DNA of 9,943 nucleotides. Source: Pseudomonadota bacterium. GTDB taxonomy: Bacteria > Pseudomonadota > Gammaproteobacteria > Burkholderiales > Thiobacillaceae. Position 1 is the stretch's first letter. The number at the start of each line of letters is the position of its first letter. The notes under the pieces were generated by a model. That model worked only from the letters and a program-made list of their open reading frames with translations, was not told the DNA's origin and made no database searches. Both the position numbers and the translations under genes were made by a program. The stretch lies in contig JAJXXS010000072.1 of the NCBI GenBank assembly GCA_021780975.1, positions 1 to 9,943 on the forward strand, given 5' to 3'. This document shows positions 7,064 to 9,943 of the stretch, piece after piece.

Positions 7064-8494
7064 ATGTTGCCAACCCTGGTTTTGGTCGGCCGTCCCAATG
7101 TCGGCAAATCCACTCTTTTCAATCGCCTTACCCAAAGTCGCGACGCGTTGGTGCATGACCTGCCGGGCCTGACGCGTGATCGTCATTATGGTCGCGGCCG
7201 CACGGGCGAGAAGCCCTATTTGGTGGTTGATACAGGTGGCCTGGAGCCGGTGGCCAAGGATGGCATCCTCCATGAGATGGCGCGCCAGACGCAACAGGCG
7301 ATTGATGAAGCCGACGTCATTGTCTTCCTAGTCGATGGCCGCCAGGGCCTGGCTCCCCAGGACCGGGTGATAGCGGATCGTTTGCGGCGCGCGCACTGCC
7401 CCGTCCTGCTGGCGGTCAACAAGACCGAGGGTATGGTCCCGGCGGTCGCTGCAGCCGAGTTTCACGAACTCGGGCTGGGTGAGCCATTGGCCATTTCTGC
7501 AGCGCATGGCGAAGGGGTCAGATCCTTGGTGGAGATCGCCCTGGCGACCTTTCCTGCCGAAGAAGAGGAGGAAGAGGAAGATGGTTCCTCCGCCCATCCC
7601 AAGATCGCTATCGTGGGGAGGCCCAATGTGGGCAAATCCACGCTGGTGAATAGCCTGCTCGGGGAAGAGCGGGTGATCGCCTTTGACCAGCCCGGTACGA
7701 CACGCGACTCCATCCATGTCGATTTCGAGCGCGATGGCCGTGCCTATACCCTTATCGATACCGCCGGGGTGCGGCGTCGCGGCAAGGTATTCGAGGCGGT
7801 GGAGAAATTTTCGGTCGTCAAGACTCTTCAGGCTATCGATGATGCCAACGTCTGCATTCTGGTGCTTGATGCGCAGGGGGAGATTTCCGAGCAGGACGCC
7901 CATCTGGCGGGGTATATCCTCGAAACCGGTCGTGCGCTGGTGGTGGCAATAAATAAGTGGGACGGGCTGGACGATTACCGGCGCGATACTGTCAAGCGTG
8001 AACTCGCGCGCAAACTGCAGTTTCTTTCTTTTGCGCGTTTCCATTACATCTCGGCGCTCAAAGGGCAGGGCCTGGCGCCGTTGCTGAAAGACGTGGATGT
8101 GGCCTACGCAGCGGCGTTTGCCAAGCTTTCAACCCCGCGCCTGACTAGGGTGCTGCTGGCCGCGACTGCGCAGCACGCCCCCCCCAAAGCCGGCCTGTTC
8201 CGACCCAAACTGCGTTACGCCCATCAGGGGGGACGTAATCCTCCGGTCATCGTCATCCACGGCAACGCGTTGGGCAATGTGCAAAGCGATTATCGCCGCT
8301 ATCTGGAAAATACTTTTCGTCAGGCTTTCGAGCTATCCGGGACGCCATTGCGCATCGAATTCCACGAGGGACGCAATCCCTACGAGGAGAGAAAATCGAA
8401 GCCTTTGAGCGAGGGAGAGAAGAACCGCATTCGCCGGGAAAAGCGCTTCCGCCGCAGAGCTTATGGAGCCAAGACCAAGGGTGCCAAGGCATAA
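7064..8494 (+). CDS. der: Der (EngA), double-GTPase ribosome assembly factor
   Basis: Der is an essential GTPase with two tandem G domains and a KH-like domain; it acts in 50S subunit maturation. The first G domain has G1 GRPNVGKST (9-17), G3 DTGG (56-59) and G4 NKTE (119-122). The second has G1 GRPNVGKST (185-193), G3 DTAG (232-235) and G4 NKWD (297-300). An acidic linker of seven glutamates and one aspartate (166-173) joins the domains. The KH-like domain covers about 355-440, including PPVIVIHGN (393-401) and the conserved HEGRNPY (434-440). A strongly basic tail ends the 476-residue protein. The start is ATG 7064, one base after the bamB stop, without a strong Shine-Dalgarno, which suggests coupling. 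An eight-cytosine run at 8178-8185 codes Ala-Pro-Pro in the KH-domain region. This is the last gene of the compact cluster; glnA follows after 275 bases. Confidence 0.98.
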   Translation: MLPTLVLVGRPNVGKSTLFNRLTQSRDALVHDLPGLTRDRHYGRGRTGEKPYLVVDTGGLEPVAKDGILHEMARQTQQAIDEADVIVFLVDGRQGLAPQDRVIADRLRRAHCPVLLAVNKTEGMVPAVAAAEFHELGLGEPLAISAAHGEGVRSLVEIALATFPAEEEEEEEDGSSAHPKIAIVGRPNVGKSTLVNSLLGEERVIAFDQPGTTRDSIHVDFERDGRAYTLIDTAGVRRRGKVFEAVEKFSVVKTLQAIDDANVCILVLDAQGEISEQDAHLAGYILETGRALVVAINKWDGLDDYRRDTVKRELARKLQFLSFARFHYISALKGQGLAPLLKDVDVAYAAAFAKLSTPRLTRVLLAATAQHAPPKAGLFRPKLRYAHQGGRNPPVIVIHGNALGNVQSDYRRYLENTFRQAFELSGTPLRIEFHEGRNPYEERKSKPLSEGEKNRIRREKRFRRRAYGAKTKGAKA

Positions 8495-8573
8495 TCTGTC
8501 TGCGACTGAGTTTCGGGAAATGAACGGCCCATCTCTTTTCATTCGGCGGCGGGCTAGCAAGAAGTCCGGATCG

Positions 8574-8590
8574 CGCACGTTTTTGGTGCT
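8574..8590 (+). promoter_or_regulatory. Putative NtrC (NRI) binding site 1, upstream of glnA
   Basis: CGCACG-TTTTT-GGTGCT is a 17-bp imperfect dyad. It fits the NtrC core GCACC-N5-GGTGC with one mismatch in the left half. It is centred at 8582, exactly 30 bp (about three helical turns) before site 2, much like the paired strong sites upstream of glnA in enteric bacteria. Confidence 0.65.
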
Positions 8591-8603
8591 TCACGTGATG
8601 GTG

Positions 8604-8620
8604 TGCACCTAAGCGGTGCA
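8604..8620 (+). promoter_or_regulatory. Putative NtrC (NRI) binding site 2, perfect dyad
   Basis: TGCACC-TAAGC-GGTGCA is a perfect 17-bp inverted repeat. It matches the NtrC consensus TGCACC-N5-GGTGCA in all 12 arm positions. The centre at 8612 lies about 95 bp before the predicted sigma-54 start site, a usual enhancer distance. The dyad, its partner at 8574-8590 and the downstream glnA together make NtrC the best explanation. Confidence 0.8.
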
Positions 8621-8682
8621 TGTCTAATTTGGCTCTCACGGTCTAATGGTTGTGGCACAATGGGCAAGCTATGTCGAGCGGG

Positions 8683-8698
8683 TGGTATATTTTCTGCT
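8683..8698 (+). promoter_or_regulatory. Putative sigma-54 promoter of glnA (-24/-12)
   Basis: TGGTATATTTTCTGCT has the invariant GG (8684-8685) and GC (8696-8697) separated by exactly 10 bases. It agrees with the consensus TGGCACR-N4-TTGCW at most positions; the deviations are T for C at two places in the -24 box and C for T in the -12 box. It would start transcription near 8708-8710 and leave a leader of about 60 bases. The paired NtrC dyads upstream support it. The same bases also contain TGGTATATT, which resembles an extended -10 for the housekeeping sigma factor, so a second or alternative use is possible. Confidence 0.6.
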
Positions 8699-8707
8699 TT
8701 GTGCGTA

Positions 8708-8769
8708 AAGCGCTTAGCGTAATGCCCGATTTTTCTTAATTTCTTTACTTTTTCATTGGAGATTGCACC
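8708..8769 (+). promoter_or_regulatory. glnA leader and Shine-Dalgarno
   Basis: This is the predicted untranslated leader, AT-rich with a pyrimidine-rich tract at about 8729-8757. It opens with the 8-bp palindrome AAGCGCTT (8708-8715), next to the predicted start site. GGAGA at 8758-8762 is a clear Shine-Dalgarno with a 7-base spacer before ATG 8770. I see no recognisable riboswitch fold or glutamine-sensing aptamer. Confidence 0.55.
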
Positions 8770-8780
8770 ATGGCGGTGGC
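8764..8780 (+). promoter_or_regulatory. Possible third NtrC-like dyad over the glnA start codon
   Basis: TGCACC-ATGGC-GGTGGC matches the NtrC arms at 10 of 12 positions, and the core GCACC-N5-GGTGC at 9 of 10, equal to site 1. It overlaps the glnA initiation codon, about 60 bp downstream of the predicted transcription start. Part of it is constrained by coding sequence (Met-Ala-Val-Ala), so chance is a serious alternative. Confidence 0.25.
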
Positions 8781-9943
8781 CGACGTTTTGAAAATGATCA
8801 AGGACAGCGAAGCCAAATTCGTTGACCTGCGTTTTACCGATACTCGCGGCAAGGAACAGCATGTGACCATCCCGTCCCGCATTGTCGACGACTCCTGGTT
8901 CGAAAACGGTCATCCCTTCGACGGTTCCTCGATCGCCGGCTGGAAAGGCATACAGGCTTCTGACATGCTCCTCAAGGCTGACCCGGTTACCGCCTTTGTC
9001 GATCCCTTCTTTGACGAATCCACCGTGGTGCTCACCTGCGACGTCATCGAGCCTTCTGACGGCAAGGGCTATGACCGCGACCCACGCTCCGTGGCCAAAC
9101 GCGCCGAGGCCTACCTCAAGTCGACCGGCATCGCCGACACAGCCTACTTCGGCCCCGAGCCAGAGTTCTTCATTTTCGACTCGGTGACCTGGCATGACGA
9201 CATGTCCGGTTCATCCGTGAAGATTGAATCGGAAGAGGCGGCTTGGTCTTCCGCCGAGAAATTCGAAGGCGGCAATATGGGCCACCGTCCGGGGGTGAAG
9301 GGTGGCTATTTCCCTGTGCCGCCGGTGGATTCCCTGCAGGATATCCGTGCCGCCATGGTGCTGGCGCTGGAGGAAATCGGCGTGCCCGTGGAAGTCTTTC
9401 ACCACGAAGTGGCGACTGCCGGGCAGTGCGAGATCGGTACCCTGTTCAACACCCTGACGCGTCGCGCCGACTGGACCCAGGTGCTCAAGTACGTGGTGCA
9501 CAACGTGGCCCACGCGTACGGCAAGACGGCCACCTTCATGCCCAAGCCTATCGTCGGCGACAACGGTTCCGGCATGCACTGCCACCAGTCCCTGTGGAAG
9601 GGTGGCAAGAACCTGTTCGCGGGCAACGGCTACGCCGGCCTGTCGGAAATGTGCCTGTACTACATCGGCGGCATCATCAAGCACGCCAAGGCCCTGAACG
9701 CGATCACCAATCCGGGCACCAACTCCTACAAGCGGCTGGTACCGGGCTTCGAAGCCCCCGTGATGCTGGCCTATTCCAGCCGCAACCGCTCCGCTTCCAT
9801 CCGCATCCCCATCGCGGCCTCCGACAAAGCCCGCCGCATCGAGGTGCGTTTCCCGGATCCGCTGGCCAACCCCTATCTGGCCTTCTCGGCCATGATGATG
9901 GCGGGCCTGGATGGCATCCAGAACAAGATTCATCCTGGCGATC
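8770..9943 (+). CDS. glnA: Glutamine synthetase type I (GlnA), truncated by the window end
   Basis: GlnA makes glutamine from glutamate, ammonia and ATP as a cytoplasmic dodecamer, and is the main entry point for ammonium. Translation from ATG 8770 gives 391 residues with no stop before the window ends; the family is about 470 residues long. The beta-grasp N-terminal domain has HPFDGSSIAGWKG (48-60) with the Asp/Ser loop that contacts the neighbouring subunit. In the catalytic domain GPEPEFF (128-134) gives metal ligands E130 and E132. E213 and E221 follow in HHEVATAGQCE, then NGSGMHCHQS (265-274) with H270, NPGTNSYKRL (313-322), NRSASIRIP (339-347) and E358. All active-site residues visible are intact. 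The adenylylated tyrosine expected near residue 398 lies just outside, so control by GlnE adenylylation cannot be checked here. A clear Shine-Dalgarno and a nitrogen-type promoter region precede it, suggesting NtrC/sigma-54 control separate from the der cluster. Confidence 0.98.
   Translation, partial: MAVADVLKMIKDSEAKFVDLRFTDTRGKEQHVTIPSRIVDDSWFENGHPFDGSSIAGWKGIQASDMLLKADPVTAFVDPFFDESTVVLTCDVIEPSDGKGYDRDPRSVAKRAEAYLKSTGIADTAYFGPEPEFFIFDSVTWHDDMSGSSVKIESEEAAWSSAEKFEGGNMGHRPGVKGGYFPVPPVDSLQDIRAAMVLALEEIGVPVEVFHHEVATAGQCEIGTLFNTLTRRADWTQVLKYVVHNVAHAYGKTATFMPKPIVGDNGSGMHCHQSLWKGGKNLFAGNGYAGLSEMCLYYIGGIIKHAKALNAITNPGTNSYKRLVPGFEAPVMLAYSSRNRSASIRIPIAASDKARRIEVRFPDPLANPYLAFSAMMMAGLDGIQNKIHPGD

Larger units (their letters stand above)
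8495..8769 (+). other. der-glnA intergenic region (glnA control region)
   Basis: The 275 bases hold no credible gene: plus-strand frames are short and the minus-strand open frame across them is a continuation of shadow frames from der. The first 80 bases show no GC-rich hairpin with a T-tract, so I cannot point to a terminator for der. The middle and right parts hold two NtrC-type dyads, a sigma-54 promoter candidate, an AT-rich leader and the glnA ribosome-binding site, each listed separately. Confidence 0.85.

Noticed and set aside
8519..8543. Inverted repeat AATGAA ... TTCATT after der as a terminator
   Set aside because: The stem is only 6 bp and AT-rich with a 13-base loop and no T-tract after it, so intrinsic termination is not supported.
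8253..8639. Minus-strand open frame across the der end and the der-glnA spacer as a small gene
   Set aside because: Most of it is antisense to the der coding region, it has no convincing ribosome-binding site, and it runs through the NtrC dyads, which explain the spacer better.
8653..8669. TGGCAC followed by GCAAGC, a tempting sigma-54 -24/-12 match upstream of glnA
   Set aside because: The TGGCAC box is perfect, but the spacing fails. The bases exactly 10 nt after GG are AA, and the nearest GC pairs lie at N8 and N12. The element at 8683-8698 has the correct N10 spacing and is preferred.
1..9943. CRISPR array, insertion sequence, tRNA/rRNA gene, toxin-antitoxin, defence or other accessory system
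   Set aside because: The coding space is filled by nine conserved housekeeping genes in a known order. I saw no regularly spaced repeats, transposase motifs, cloverleaf or att-like direct repeats.

Overview
The window is a stretch of ordinary, strongly conserved chromosome from a Gram-negative proteobacterium, most likely a betaproteobacterium. The evidence is the gene order ndk-rlmN-pilW-rodZ-ispG-hisS-yfgM-bamB-der, the roughly 60% GC content (judged by eye), two outer-membrane lipoproteins with clear lipoboxes, a type IV pilus biogenesis protein, and the length of IspG (411 residues). The genus cannot be named from this sequence alone. All genes lie on the + strand, and I see no mobile element, CRISPR array, tRNA or rRNA.

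Bases 1-36 are the last codons of a gene that is probably ndk. Bases 57-8494 hold eight genes packed like one operon. They encode RlmN (rRNA/tRNA adenosine methylation), PilW/PilF (pilus lipoprotein), RodZ (cell-shape membrane protein), IspG (isoprenoid synthesis), HisS (histidyl-tRNA synthetase), YfgM (periplasmic TPR protein), BamB (outer-membrane protein assembly) and Der (50S ribosome assembly GTPase). Three junctions are ATGA overlaps, one is a TGATG overlap, one has a single-base gap, and the widest gaps are 24 bases (ispG-hisS) and 8 bases (rlmN-pilW, where the Shine-Dalgarno sits). This suggests translational coupling. The products serve two general jobs: translation and ribosome quality (RlmN, HisS, Der) and envelope or pilus building (PilW, RodZ, YfgM, BamB, with IspG supplying precursors for the undecaprenyl carrier and quinones).

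Bases 8495-8769 are the only substantial intergenic region, and it carries the most interesting non-coding signal. There are two NtrC-type dyads centred 30 bp apart, a GG-N10-GC sigma-54 promoter candidate about 80-100 bp downstream, an AT-rich leader and a good Shine-Dalgarno, all leading into glnA (glutamine synthetase type I). The glnA gene starts at 8770 and runs off the end of the window. This matches the nitrogen-regulated glnA architecture known from enterobacteria. A third NtrC-like dyad overlaps the glnA start codon.

I found no candidate for a wholly new system. The points worth a second look are the details of the glnA control region, the presence of glnA directly after der where many betaproteobacteria have hfq, and a few sequence-level oddities (homopolymer runs, a non-ATG rlmN start).
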